Positions 9,576 to 17,953 of a DNA stretch of 64,000 bases are shown piece by piece (within the stretch, counting starts at the first letter, position 1; every line of letters begins with the position of its first letter). Position numbers and translations under genes: made by a program. Source of the DNA: Verrucomicrobiales bacterium (GTDB taxonomy: Bacteria; Verrucomicrobiota; Verrucomicrobiia; Verrucomicrobiales; DEV007). The notes under the pieces were generated by a model that ran no database searches, was not told the DNA's origin, and saw nothing but the letters and a program-made list of their open reading frames with translations. Location of the stretch: assembly GCA_012960505.1 (NCBI GenBank), contig DUBC01000016.1, forward strand, positions 273,627-337,626, written 5' to 3'.

Positions 9576-10640
9576 ATGCCAAATGTTCTTCTTTCAGGTC
9601 GTGTTGCAGGTGAAAAAGATCCTTCGCGCGAGCCGAGAGCCAAGTTGCTCTATCTTCTCTTCTCTTCGGGTTGGGACATAAGTAATTCGAATGGAGATCA
9701 GTCTGTAACGTTATCAAATATTCAGGATCAGATCATCCGTTCTGACGCCTTTGTGTTCACGCCAGGCGCGACCCTTGAAGAACTTTTCAAGGCTGTTTCT
9801 ATATTTGTTGGATATCAGACGATGGACGAAAAACTCAAAGGAAAAGGGACAGTAATCCTTAACGGAGATGATTCATGGGATCCTTTTTTTAGTGTTTTGA
9901 ATCATTTGAGATCATTGGGAACTATTGCGCAGGACTTTAGGGATTTTCTCCTTGCCGTAAATGAGCCGGAAAATGTTATAGAGGGTTTGAATAGGGTCCA
10001 TGAATTAGGAGTCCCCGATCCGGAAAGACATTCTGTTGCTGAAGATCAAACAGATGAAATATATTCTTATGAATCTCCTCCCTTAACAGGACAATTAGGA
10101 AATGTTTGTGTGTTTTGTTCTGCCAGTATTAAGGATCAGAGTTATCTTGATGATGGTTATGAGCTTGGTCAGCAAATGGCTGGCTCAGGTTATGGTTGTG
10201 TTTCAGGTGCGGGCAAGACCGGAGTGATGGGATCAGTAGTTCGTGGAGCGGTTAATGCTGAGGGTTGGACCGGAGGATCAAATGTTCCGCACATTATTAG
10301 GCTTGAAGGTCTTCCTGATGGATTGTCGAGTTTTTGGCTTAGGTCTGACATTTATACCCGTATGGAAGTGATGATTGAAAGATCAGATGCGTTTGTTATT
10401 TTTCCGGGTGGAGCAGGGACAGTTCAGGAATTGCTAGCGTTGCTACTGTTAAAGGAATCTAATGATTCCTTGATGCGGGGAAAACCCATAATTCTTTTTG
10501 ATAGGATAGACAGCTCTGGAGTTCATTTCTGGGATCCGTTAATTAAATTATTAGCAAATACGCAATGCTCATCATATTTTCGAACCGTCAATGAATTGAA
10601 TGAGATAATGCCCGCTGTCCATGAAGAGTTAAATCCTTAA
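9576..10640 (+). CDS. LOG-family protein with two Rossmann LOG-like domains
   Basis: This 354-residue cytoplasmic protein has a canonical C-terminal LOG domain from about residue 176: GNVCVFCSAS, SGAGKTGVMG and the signature FPGGAGTVQE near 275-284. LOG enzymes remove ribose 5-phosphate from nucleotides such as cytokinin riboside monophosphates or AMP. The N-terminal 150 residues look like a second, degenerate copy: GRVAGEKDPSREPRAKLL, then FTPGATLEELFKAV at about 57-70 in the place of PGGxGTxxE. The second Gly and Thr are altered there, so that half is probably not catalytic. It is divergent from the large PEPCK-like gene and 18 bases upstream of a propeller gene. Confidence 0.75.
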   Translation: MPNVLLSGRVAGEKDPSREPRAKLLYLLFSSGWDISNSNGDQSVTLSNIQDQIIRSDAFVFTPGATLEELFKAVSIFVGYQTMDEKLKGKGTVILNGDDSWDPFFSVLNHLRSLGTIAQDFRDFLLAVNEPENVIEGLNRVHELGVPDPERHSVAEDQTDEIYSYESPPLTGQLGNVCVFCSASIKDQSYLDDGYELGQQMAGSGYGCVSGAGKTGVMGSVVRGAVNAEGWTGGSNVPHIIRLEGLPDGLSSFWLRSDIYTRMEVMIERSDAFVIFPGGAGTVQELLALLLLKESNDSLMRGKPIILFDRIDSSGVHFWDPLIKLLANTQCSSYFRTVNELNEIMPAVHEELNP

Positions 10641-10658
10641 GAACAAAGATCCATACGG

Positions 10659-11765
10659 ATGGAAAAAGAAATTAAAGAACGACTCCAACGACTTGCATGT
10701 GCTCTGATAGATCAGGAAACAGCAAATATTTTTGTGGAGCCTCAAGTTGAGTCTGAAGGATTTTGGTTTGGAGGAGGTAATATAATTTGTGATTCTGATG
10801 ACATCTTCTGGTTGTGTGGTCGCTACCGTAATCACGGTGATTCAAGGACCGGAGTCGATTCTGGTGAGCGTGGTTTTGAGTTAGCCATCTTTTCATCTGA
10901 TTCAGTTCTGGGTCCATGGGAGAAAAAGAAATCATTTACTAAAAATGAATTGCAAAATGGAAATGATGAAATTGTTTCCATTGAAGGCGCTTCATTGCTT
11001 ATTGGGCCTGCAGGCGTTGAACTTTTTTTATCAACGGAAAAAGATAGATCGTATCCTTCAAATTTCATTGATTATCAGAAGAAGGGGACCGGAATATGGG
11101 ATATTGATATAGTTGAATCTGATTCCATCATGGGTCTCGATCCAAACTCAGTTTATACTGCTATTCGCAGCGATGAATTAGGATCTCTTCATGTGAAGGA
11201 TCCAGTAGCATTTCAGATCCCAGGAGATAATGATCAGACAGGGGTATTGTTTTGTAGTCATCCTTATACCTGGGCCAGTTCAAATACCGGTCTTGCAGTG
11301 CGGGGATCTGGACAAGATCAATATAAAATTGAAAACTTTAATGTATTGTCGCGTGGAAATTCTTGGGATGTTGCATGTACCCGAATCACAGACCGTTTAC
11401 CGGTACCTCCTCTAGGTGTTTTTTCAGGCATGTCTCCAATTTCTATATATTTTTATGATGGGGCAGAATGTTTACGCTCTCTCGATGAGAGCACCATTGG
11501 TGTTTCTAGGCCACGTGGATTTTCTTGTGAAGAAATTGGAGGCATGGCTGCTGGATTTGATCAATCATTTCCGGAAATCTGCCGAATTTCTTCTCATGAG
11601 CCTATGTTTTTATCACCTCATGGAACCGGTTGCAGTCGTTACGTTTCGACACTTATTACTCCGGAAGGGATTTTGGCTACTTGGCAACAGTCGCAGGAGA
11701 ACCTTTCTCAACCATTAGTTGGAAATTTCCTTCCCAATCAGCAAATAGAGGAAATATTGTCATAG
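10659..11765 (+). CDS. Conserved protein, possible five-bladed beta-propeller glycosidase-like fold
   Basis: This 368-residue protein has no signal peptide. I do not recognise it with certainty. Early segments such as GFWFGGGNIICDSDDIFWLCGRYR, split here by description, and SSDSVLGPWEKKKSF resemble blades of GH43/GH32/GH130-type propellers, which often contain a glycine-rich strand, an LCGRYR-like strand and a 'GPW' turn. Catalytic carboxylates cannot be assigned by eye. It starts 18 bases after the LOG gene and is followed 57 bases later by thioredoxin reductase, so co-transcription with the LOG gene is likely. The fold call is tentative; an unrelated hypothetical protein remains possible. 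Confidence 0.5.
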   Translation: MEKEIKERLQRLACALIDQETANIFVEPQVESEGFWFGGGNIICDSDDIFWLCGRYRNHGDSRTGVDSGERGFELAIFSSDSVLGPWEKKKSFTKNELQNGNDEIVSIEGASLLIGPAGVELFLSTEKDRSYPSNFIDYQKKGTGIWDIDIVESDSIMGLDPNSVYTAIRSDELGSLHVKDPVAFQIPGDNDQTGVLFCSHPYTWASSNTGLAVRGSGQDQYKIENFNVLSRGNSWDVACTRITDRLPVPPLGVFSGMSPISIYFYDGAECLRSLDESTIGVSRPRGFSCEEIGGMAAGFDQSFPEICRISSHEPMFLSPHGTGCSRYVSTLITPEGILATWQQSQENLSQPLVGNFLPNQQIEEILS

Positions 11766-11822
11766 GAGAATGGCTCTAACTCGGATTGACCTAGCAGCGA
11801 TCATCGCCATACTCAAGAGACC

Positions 11823-12746
11823 ATGGAAAAAGTTATTATCATAGGAACAGGATGTGCCGGGTGGACGGCAGCAATTTATACAGGCAGAGCGAATTTATCA
11901 CCGCTGGTTTTGGCAGGAGATCAGCTAGGAGGACAATTAACAACTACGACTGAGGTTGAAAATTATCCTGGTTTTCCACAAGGGATAATGGGTCCAGAAC
12001 TCATGATGCATATGCAGGAACAAGCTACAAAGTTCGGAGCTAAAGTAGAATATAAAAAAGTAACTTCCGTAGAAAAAAATGGTTCAACCTTTAACGTGAC
12101 TTGTGGTGAAGAACAGTACGAAGCTGAAACTGTCATTGTTGCTACTGGAGCCGCTCCGAGACATCTTGGGATCGATGGTGAAGAAAAACTTATCGGGCAT
12201 GGACTTACTTCATGCGCGACTTGTGACGGGGCTTTTTACAGGGACGTTCCGGTCGCGGTAATAGGAGGGGGAGACTCGGCCTGCGAAGAAGCAACATTCC
12301 TTACAAGATTTGCTTCAAAGGTTTACTTGATTCATCGTCGTGATGAGTTGAGAGCTTCAAAAATCATGGCTGATCGAGCTTTAAGTAATGAAAAAATTGA
12401 GCCTGTTTGGGATAGTCAGGTAACTGAATATTTAACTGATGATGATGGAGAAATGCGAGCAGTTAAAGTTTTGAATTTGAAGACCAATGATGAAACAAAA
12501 ATTGAATTAAAGTGTGTTTTTGTTGCTATTGGTCATGTTCCTAATGCTCAATTTCTTGAGGGTCTAGTTGAGACAGATGAGAACGGTTATATTACTCAGA
12601 GGCCAAGCTGCACTAAGACAAATGTAGAAGGTCTTTTTGCGGCCGGAGATGTTGCTGATCACGTTTATCGACAAGCGATAACTGCGGCCGGGGATGGTTG
12701 TAGAGCGGCTCTGGAAGCGGAACGATACTTAGCTGATCATGAATAA
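11823..12746 (+). CDS. trxB: Thioredoxin reductase
   Basis: This 307-residue FAD/NADPH enzyme reduces thioredoxin. The N-terminal FAD motif reads [12 protein letters not shown] (usual form GSGPAGxTAAIY). The redox-active disulfide is CATC at about residues 131-134 in [10 protein letters not shown]. The NADPH Rossmann motif [12 protein letters not shown] follows, and the C-terminal FAD segment is [10 protein letters not shown]. Length and domain order are normal for low-molecular-weight TrxB. The Cys in the first Gly-rich loop is unusual but occurs in bacterial homologues. An imperfect inverted repeat follows the stop. Confidence 0.95.
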   Translation: MEKVIIIGTGCAGWTAAIYTGRANLSPLVLAGDQLGGQLTTTTEVENYPGFPQGIMGPELMMHMQEQATKFGAKVEYKKVTSVEKNGSTFNVTCGEEQYEAETVIVATGAAPRHLGIDGEEKLIGHGLTSCATCDGAFYRDVPVAVIGGGDSACEEATFLTRFASKVYLIHRRDELRASKIMADRALSNEKIEPVWDSQVTEYLTDDDGEMRAVKVLNLKTNDETKIELKCVFVAIGHVPNAQFLEGLVETDENGYITQRPSCTKTNVEGLFAAGDVADHVYRQAITAAGDGCRAALEAERYLADHE

Positions 12747-12748
12747 TA

Positions 12749-12822
12749 ATCAAAAGCCTCTAATTAATTAGCCGGCATGTTCCAAATATATGCGATTTTG
12801 TCTATAATTAGGTCTTTTGATT
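12749..12822 (+). terminator. Imperfect inverted repeat after trxB
   Basis: ATCAAAAGCCTCTAATTA (12749-12766) is nearly complementary to TAATTAGGTCTTTTGAT (12806-12822), with one unpaired base and about 40 bases between the arms. It lies just after the trxB stop and could end that transcript, but the loop is long and there is no clear T run. Confidence 0.35.
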
Positions 12823-12911
12823 AATAATTGATGCTTGACCATTCAATATAAATTTCTAGAGAATTATTGTTCCTCGTTGAGATACACTAATAACTAAGCA
12901 TTTAAATAATA

Positions 12912-13613
12912 ATGACAAAGAAATTCCCCGCTCTCCTTTCAATAATGATAATGATGCTAAGCTTTGCCTATGCTGATCATCATGCCGGTTCTCCATTTAA
13001 CGGTAAAAATCTCAAAGGTTGGTCTACTAAAAAGAAAGCAAAAGGTAAAGATGCTTGGGTAGTTGGTGTTCCCAGCAAGTCCAAGGAAAATCCAAAAACG
13101 CTAAATGCTAGCAAGGGTGGGGGAGCTATGATTAATAAGGTTTCTGGTCATGGGCAGAGCTGGGATATTTATTCTGAGAAAAAGTGGGGAGGTAAGTTTC
13201 GTATTGAGCTGGAAGTGATGGTTCCCGAAGGAGCAAATTCAGGGATTTATGTAATGGGTGAATATGAGGTTCAGGTCCTTGATAGCTATGGAAAGGCAAA
13301 GCTAGGAGGAGGCGATATGGGGGCTATTTATGGTGCTCAACCGCCGAAAGTAAACGCTTGTAAAAAACCTGGTGAGTGGCAGAAATACGTGATCGATTTT
13401 CAGGCTCCTAGTTATGATGAGGGAGGCAAAAAAACAAGTAATGCTAAGTTTATCAAGGTTGAGCTTAACAGTCAGATATTGCACGAAAACGTTGAAATGA
13501 AGGGGCCAACTCCAAGTGGTGTAACTGGAAAAGAAGCTGCAAAGGGCCCAATTATGTTTCAAGGTGATCACGGACCAGTCGCCTATAGGAATATAAAAAT
13601 TAAATCGATCTAA
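12912..13613 (+). CDS. Secreted DUF1080 (3-keto-disaccharide hydrolase-type) protein
   Basis: This 233-residue protein has a signal peptide (KKFPALLSIMIMMLSFAYA, cleavage probably before DHHAG). The DUF1080 concanavalin-like fold follows: FNGKNLKGWSTK, then EVMVPEGANSGIYVMGEYEVQ, split here as the typical strand pair, and a C-terminal FQGDHGPVAYRNIKIK strand. DUF1080 proteins are abundant in planctomycetes and Verrucomicrobia, and some hydrolyse 3-keto-glycosides. The Tat-exported Gfo/Idh oxidoreductase just downstream fits this: such enzymes can oxidise a sugar C3 hydroxyl to give 3-keto sugars. The functional pairing is inference from context. Confidence 0.85.
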   Translation: MTKKFPALLSIMIMMLSFAYADHHAGSPFNGKNLKGWSTKKKAKGKDAWVVGVPSKSKENPKTLNASKGGGAMINKVSGHGQSWDIYSEKKWGGKFRIELEVMVPEGANSGIYVMGEYEVQVLDSYGKAKLGGGDMGAIYGAQPPKVNACKKPGEWQKYVIDFQAPSYDEGGKKTSNAKFIKVELNSQILHENVEMKGPTPSGVTGKEAAKGPIMFQGDHGPVAYRNIKIKSI

Positions 13614-13688
13614 TCTAATTTTGAACTTTAATAATAATATTTATAGAAGACTTTATATATAAATTCATAACTGAACAAACTATTGATC

Positions 13689-15095
13689 ATGCGTAATAAA
13701 ACCAAATCTATGTCTAAACAATTGACTCGTCGTAAATTTATCAAGTCAGCGGCCGTAACGGGGGCCGCCTCGACCCTCGGCATGCCCGCAATCGTCCGGG
13801 CGCAAAATCAAAACAGTAAGCTTCAAGTTGGCTTTGTGGCCACTGGTGGCAGGGCCGGAGCACATGTCGGATTTGCCTGGAGCAATCGCAAAAAATACGG
13901 CCTGGAGTGCGTTGCCTTCGCTGAGATTGATAAGAACAGCTGGAAAAATGTTCACAATAATAACGAATGGAAAGGTGCCAAGGGTTACACCGACTGGCGG
14001 GAAATGTTCCAGAACCATACCAAGGAGCTGGATGTCGTTTTCGTGGCCACTCCTGACCACTCCCATTATGCCCCCTCAATGACAGCTATCAGTAACGGTA
14101 TCCACTGTTACACCGAAAAGCCTTTGGCATGGTCGGTACGTGAGGCACAAAACCTCACTAAGGCCTATGAGAAGAATACCAGCGTTGTCACCCAGATGGG
14201 TAATCAGGGGCACGCCGGCAACGGATGGCGCCTAGCTTACGAATTTGTGAAGGCCGGTGCCGTTGGGGACATCAAAGAGTTCCATACATGGACCAACCGC
14301 CCGGTCTGGCCGCAGGGTGGAGATAATCCGAAGAAAATTGATGAGGTTCCTGCCAACATTGACTGGGAATCCTGGATCGGGCCCGCTCCAATGCGTCACT
14401 ACACCAAGGGTGTCTACCCCTTCAAGTGGCGCGGTTTTGTGGATTTTGGTTCCGGTGCACTTGGCGACATGGCCTGCCACACCACCGATGGCATTTATTC
14501 CATCATGCGACCCGGTTATGCAGCTTCTGCAGAGCCTCTCATGATGACGGGTCCGTGCAAGGGGCAATTCCCTGCAGGAATGACTTTAAAAGTCGATTAC
14601 CGTGCTACCAAGGAAACCCCCGCATTCACTACTTACTGGTACGAGGGAAAGAAAAAGAACGGTAAGGACAATATGCCGGAAACCCCTGAAGAGTTGAAAT
14701 CCGAGGGCCGGAAATTGCCACGTACCGGCAATCTTATCATCGGCACTAAGGGAAAAATGCTGGTTACCGGTGACTACTGGAACAGCCCGCGAATCATTCC
14801 CGAAAGCCGTCAGAGAGAATTCGGCAAGCCTAAGCAACTTCTTGAGCGTTCACCCGGACACCATGATGAATTCATCATCGCCTGCCGAGGTGACAAGCCG
14901 AGAGAGTACAGCCAGTCGAACTTCAGCTACTCCGGGTTCATGACCGCAAACATTCAGCTGGGTAATCTCTGTGCGCGTGCAGGCAAGAAAATCGAGCTCA
15001 ATGAGGCTGGAGTGGTTACCAGCGATCCCTCAATCAACGAACTGGCATGGCGCGTGCCCCGCAAGGGGTGGGACGCACTGAAGACGAATATCTAG
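13689..15095 (+). CDS. Tat-exported Gfo/Idh/MocA oxidoreductase
   Basis: About 469 residues from the ATG at 13689; another in-frame ATG at 13710 and a TTG at 13683 are alternatives. The N-terminus has a twin-arginine leader, TRRKFIKSAAVTGAAS followed by a hydrophobic stretch and AQ, so the folded, cofactor-bound enzyme is exported. The Rossmann entry LQVGFVATGGRAG is degenerate. TEKPLAW is the EKP motif, and GDMACHTTDG lies in the catalytic region. This is the planctomycete/verrucomicrobial secreted Gfo/Idh type, probably acting on glycosides together with the DUF1080 protein upstream. From about 13740 to the end its third codon positions are much richer in G+C than both neighbours, suggesting separate ancestry or strong codon selection. 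Confidence 0.88.
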   Translation: MRNKTKSMSKQLTRRKFIKSAAVTGAASTLGMPAIVRAQNQNSKLQVGFVATGGRAGAHVGFAWSNRKKYGLECVAFAEIDKNSWKNVHNNNEWKGAKGYTDWREMFQNHTKELDVVFVATPDHSHYAPSMTAISNGIHCYTEKPLAWSVREAQNLTKAYEKNTSVVTQMGNQGHAGNGWRLAYEFVKAGAVGDIKEFHTWTNRPVWPQGGDNPKKIDEVPANIDWESWIGPAPMRHYTKGVYPFKWRGFVDFGSGALGDMACHTTDGIYSIMRPGYAASAEPLMMTGPCKGQFPAGMTLKVDYRATKETPAFTTYWYEGKKKNGKDNMPETPEELKSEGRKLPRTGNLIIGTKGKMLVTGDYWNSPRIIPESRQREFGKPKQLLERSPGHHDEFIIACRGDKPREYSQSNFSYSGFMTANIQLGNLCARAGKKIELNEAGVVTSDPSINELAWRVPRKGWDALKTNI

Positions 15096-15150
15096 CTTTT
15101 TTCTTTAGGAAAAATAAACCGGTGTGCGTTCAGGCGCGTGCCGGTCAAAA

Positions 15151-15186
15151 CAAAACACCCGGGTCAATATTGATCCGGGTGTTTTG
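15151..15186. terminator. Strong bidirectional stem-loop terminator
   Basis: CAAAACACCCGG (15151-15162) pairs with CCGGGTGTTTTG (15175-15186), and the inner bases GTCA/TGAT extend the stem to 16 pairs with an ATAT loop. The A-rich left side and T-rich right side give U tracts on both strands. It sits between two convergent genes and probably ends both transcripts. Confidence 0.85.
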
Positions 15187-15215
15187 TTTGGCGGACCTCT
15201 CCTCCCGAGTGAGGA

Positions 15216-16025
15216 TTAACGCCCGGATCGTCTAAGCCAGGCTTCTCTGGCTCTTTTTAAGGCTTCTATTTCTTTTTGACTGATTTTGGTTGGAGGTTTT
15301 CTGGTATTAACGAACGGATTATTTGCCCCAAATTTTCTCCATGGACCATATGGAATTTCATGTAATTCAGCAAATCTCCAATCACAATTATTATCATTTC
15401 CAGTTATTCCAAGAAAGTCGCGTACGGCAGGTGATAGATCAATCCCTGCCTTACTGTTGTGACGAGTCTTTGGGCGTGATCCTCCAAAGACATAGGACCA
15501 GTCATCTGTTTCGAAAGGACCAACATCAGACCACTGAGCACAACAGACCTTTCCTTTGTAATGTATAGCAATCCACCTTCCATCACATACGCTCTGACCT
15601 TCTTTTTTGAATGTTCGACCGAACCAAGGGATTACACGTTTAGCGCTTTGTTTTGTTTTTTTGTAATTGATCCGATCATTATATGGCAATGCCACATAAA
15701 ATGGATTGAGTTTAGGGATGAATTTTTTAGGCCTATAATCTCTCGTCCGATTAGCTGAATTAGGGTCATCGTAGCCTCCATAGTTTTCCATCCACTTAGG
15801 GTCCCAGGAACTTGCAATATTATGTCGAGGGTTATTGGAGGTTGCCCGTTCTCCTACCCAGAATATGGTAGAAGTGATGTTTCTGTGCCATGGATATGAG
15901 GGAGATATGGATCGAGATTTTGTGGGGGCGTAGGTGCGTGGTGTGTTCCCTTGACCTTTTGTTTTTTCTAAGACTGGGACTGATAGAAAGAACAGGGAAG
16001 TTATAAGAATTAACTGTCCTTGCAT
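15216..16025 (-). CDS. Secreted protein with RlpA-like double-psi barrel features
   Basis: About 269 residues from the ATG at 16025, 28 bases after the bioB stop; a longer frame to 16073 would overlap bioB and is less likely. The N-terminus (QLILITSLFFLSVPVLE) is a signal peptide. The central part contains YVALPYNDR, GRWIAIHYKGKVCCAQWSDVGPF and, after a short insert, GIDLSPAVRDFLGI. The order DVGPF then a strand ending in IDLSPAV resembles the NDRGPF...IDLS signature of RlpA-type lytic or cell-wall barrels. Several Cys suggest disulfides. The function is not established; I offer this as fold similarity only. Confidence 0.55.
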   Translation of the reverse strand: MQGQLILITSLFFLSVPVLEKTKGQGNTPRTYAPTKSRSISPSYPWHRNITSTIFWVGERATSNNPRHNIASSWDPKWMENYGGYDDPNSANRTRDYRPKKFIPKLNPFYVALPYNDRINYKKTKQSAKRVIPWFGRTFKKEGQSVCDGRWIAIHYKGKVCCAQWSDVGPFETDDWSYVFGGSRPKTRHNSKAGIDLSPAVRDFLGITGNDNNCDWRFAELHEIPYGPWRKFGANNPFVNTRKPPTKISQKEIEALKRAREAWLRRSGR

Positions 16026-16053
16026 TTTGCTGTTTGTAGAGATTGTTCTGAAA

Positions 16054-17049
16054 TTACGCGATTTGTGGAGCAAGCGGTTTTTCAGAACTTGCTTTAGGTG
16101 CTTTGAGTTCTGGATTCGGTTCTTGAGGACTCATTCCTAGTTTTTGTAATAATTTCATATCCTGAACAGTTTGCGGATTGGTTGCCGTTAACAATTTGTC
16201 TCCGTAGAATATTGAATTAGCTCCAGCAAAAAAACAGAGCGTTTGAGCTTCTTCACTTAACGCTGAACGGCCAGCGGATAATCTTATTTTAGCATTAGGT
16301 ACCGCAATTCGTGCACATGCGATGGTGCGAACAACAGCAAACGTGTCCACAGCTTCGGCCCCTTCTAGAGGCGTTCCAGGCATTGGCATCAGCTTGTTTA
16401 TAGGGATGCTTTCTGGAGAAGGATTGAAGTTTGATAATATTTCTAGCATTCGGAGTCTATCATCAACTGTTTCTCCAAGACCTAAGATTCCGCCGCAACA
16501 AACGGACATTCCTGCATCTTGCACGTTACGAATGGTTTTTAATCGATCTTCAAAACAGTGAGTTGTCACAATGTTTGGGTAGTGTTCTGGTGAAGTGTCA
16601 ATGTTGTGATTATAAGCTGTTACTCCGGCTTCTTTTAATTTCTTTGCTTCTTCTGGTCCCAGCTCTCCAAGTGTTGTGCAAACTTCCATTCCTAGCTCTG
16701 ATACGTCCTTAATAATTTCAAGGACCTCATCAAAACGTTTGGTATTAGTTTTGACGTTTTTCCAGGCAGCTCCCATACAGAATCTAGTCGATCCGTTTTC
16801 TTTGGCAGCTTTTGCGCGATCCAGTATATCGCATTTAGGCATTAATCTTTCAGCATCTACCCCGCTTTTATATCGTGCACTTTGTGCACAGTAAGAACAA
16901 TCTTCGCTACAGCCCCCGGTCTTTATGGATAGTAACGTACATAGTTGTATTTCATTTTTAGGCCAGTTTAATTCATGAACGGTTCTTGACTTGGTAAGAA
17001 GATCAAAAAAAGGCAATTCGTAAAGTAATTTTAATTCTTGAAATTTCAC
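16054..17049 (-). CDS. bioB: Biotin synthase
   Basis: This 331-residue radical-SAM enzyme converts dethiobiotin to biotin. The SAM-cluster motif CSEDCSYCAQS (CxxxCxxC) is near residues 48-58. The conserved YNHNIDTSPEHY segment and the later NKLMPMPGTPLEG and IRLSAGR segments, with the [2Fe-2S] ligands, are in place. The start is GTG at 17049 because no ATG lies further upstream in a suitable place. No other bio genes are nearby. The C-terminus carries a short extra tail after the conserved core (EPNPELKAPKASSEKP), which is common. It is the first gene of a probable two-gene transcript with the RlpA-like protein. Confidence 0.95.
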   Translation of the reverse strand: MKFQELKLLYELPFFDLLTKSRTVHELNWPKNEIQLCTLLSIKTGGCSEDCSYCAQSARYKSGVDAERLMPKCDILDRAKAAKENGSTRFCMGAAWKNVKTNTKRFDEVLEIIKDVSELGMEVCTTLGELGPEEAKKLKEAGVTAYNHNIDTSPEHYPNIVTTHCFEDRLKTIRNVQDAGMSVCCGGILGLGETVDDRLRMLEILSNFNPSPESIPINKLMPMPGTPLEGAEAVDTFAVVRTIACARIAVPNAKIRLSAGRSALSEEAQTLCFFAGANSIFYGDKLLTATNPQTVQDMKLLQKLGMSPQEPNPELKAPKASSEKPLAPQIA

Positions 17050-17125
17050 TTAATTAAAAGAAATCAATGATATCTGTTGTTAGTAATTATTATAATTTGT
17101 GATCGTTTTTAGGCGCGCAATATTT

Positions 17126-17920
17126 TTACTTTTTCCTTTTGAATATTGATTTCGAATCGTTCCAATAACCTGGTGAAACTACAGTTGGTTTTAGAGGATT
17201 GGTGTAATCAGTTTTTCCGATAGCGGCACGCATAGAAACCCCTGTGGCTTTACGCCATTTTTTTGACATGCTTTCTCCAGTATTGCACCCATAACTAATG
17301 CACTTAGATTTTCGTAAAAATGAGGATCGATTAATTCTTGTTAATTCTTCTTCGTGTAACCATACAGTGCTTACACCTATTATTCTATTACTATAGTCAA
17401 TTAAGAAAGCGTGTCTGTTGGAATGCCCATAATATTCAAATCCAGCTATTTTTATTTGGGACCGATCTTTTCCGTTATTTATGTAGTTTATAATATCTTT
17501 GCCTTCAGTTATCCAAAGTAAGCTTATTTTGTATTTATCTCTTACAGATTCGATCCAGGAAATCAGAGGTTTACCGTCTTCATTTGAACGTGACTCATAA
17601 CTTGGTTTATAGACTAACCAAGTAATTTTACATTGATCACCATATTCATTTTGTAGTTCTTGGATCCGTGCACGTGCCGGGCGAATGAAATTTCCCCACC
17701 AGCGGTCATGTTGATACTTTTCTTTTCTTAAGTTTTCCCATTTCCTTAAAGCGGTGCCTCCACTCACAATAATGAATTCACCCGAACTCTTACGTGTTGT
17801 TACCTTAGATTTGTTGAGATTGCGGCCGAAGATTGCTGAAGATTTTTCTGTGCTAGATAAAAGAGCACTCAGAATCACTGCTAAGACTAAGATTAACTTA
17901 TTATGATAAAACCAATTCAT
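17126..17920 (-). CDS. Secreted protein with possible caspase-like (clan CD) His/Cys dyad
   Basis: This 264-residue protein has a signal peptide (KLILVLAVILSALLSS). I do not recognise a named family. The second half shows IAGFEYYGHSNRHAFLIDY and, about 40 residues later, SKCISYGCNTGESMSKKW followed by AAIGKTDY. A His in a 'GHS/GHG' turn and a Cys in 'YGCNTGE' after a hydrophobic strand is the arrangement of clan CD peptidases and caspase-like toxin domains. This may be such a protease, but catalysis is only inferred. It lies between bioB and lysA on the same strand with gaps of 76 and 33 bases. Confidence 0.5.
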   Translation of the reverse strand: MNWFYHNKLILVLAVILSALLSSTEKSSAIFGRNLNKSKVTTRKSSGEFIIVSGGTALRKWENLRKEKYQHDRWWGNFIRPARARIQELQNEYGDQCKITWLVYKPSYESRSNEDGKPLISWIESVRDKYKISLLWITEGKDIINYINNGKDRSQIKIAGFEYYGHSNRHAFLIDYSNRIIGVSTVWLHEEELTRINRSSFLRKSKCISYGCNTGESMSKKWRKATGVSMRAAIGKTDYTNPLKPTVVSPGYWNDSKSIFKRKK

Positions 17921-17953
17921 TGATGATATAATATTCTTATTTATCCTGATAAA

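Noticed and set aside
13741..14570. Long antisense and other-frame ORFs over the Tat Gfo/Idh gene
   Set aside because: They exist because G+C-rich third positions remove stops from other frames. The main frame has all family motifs and the others have none.
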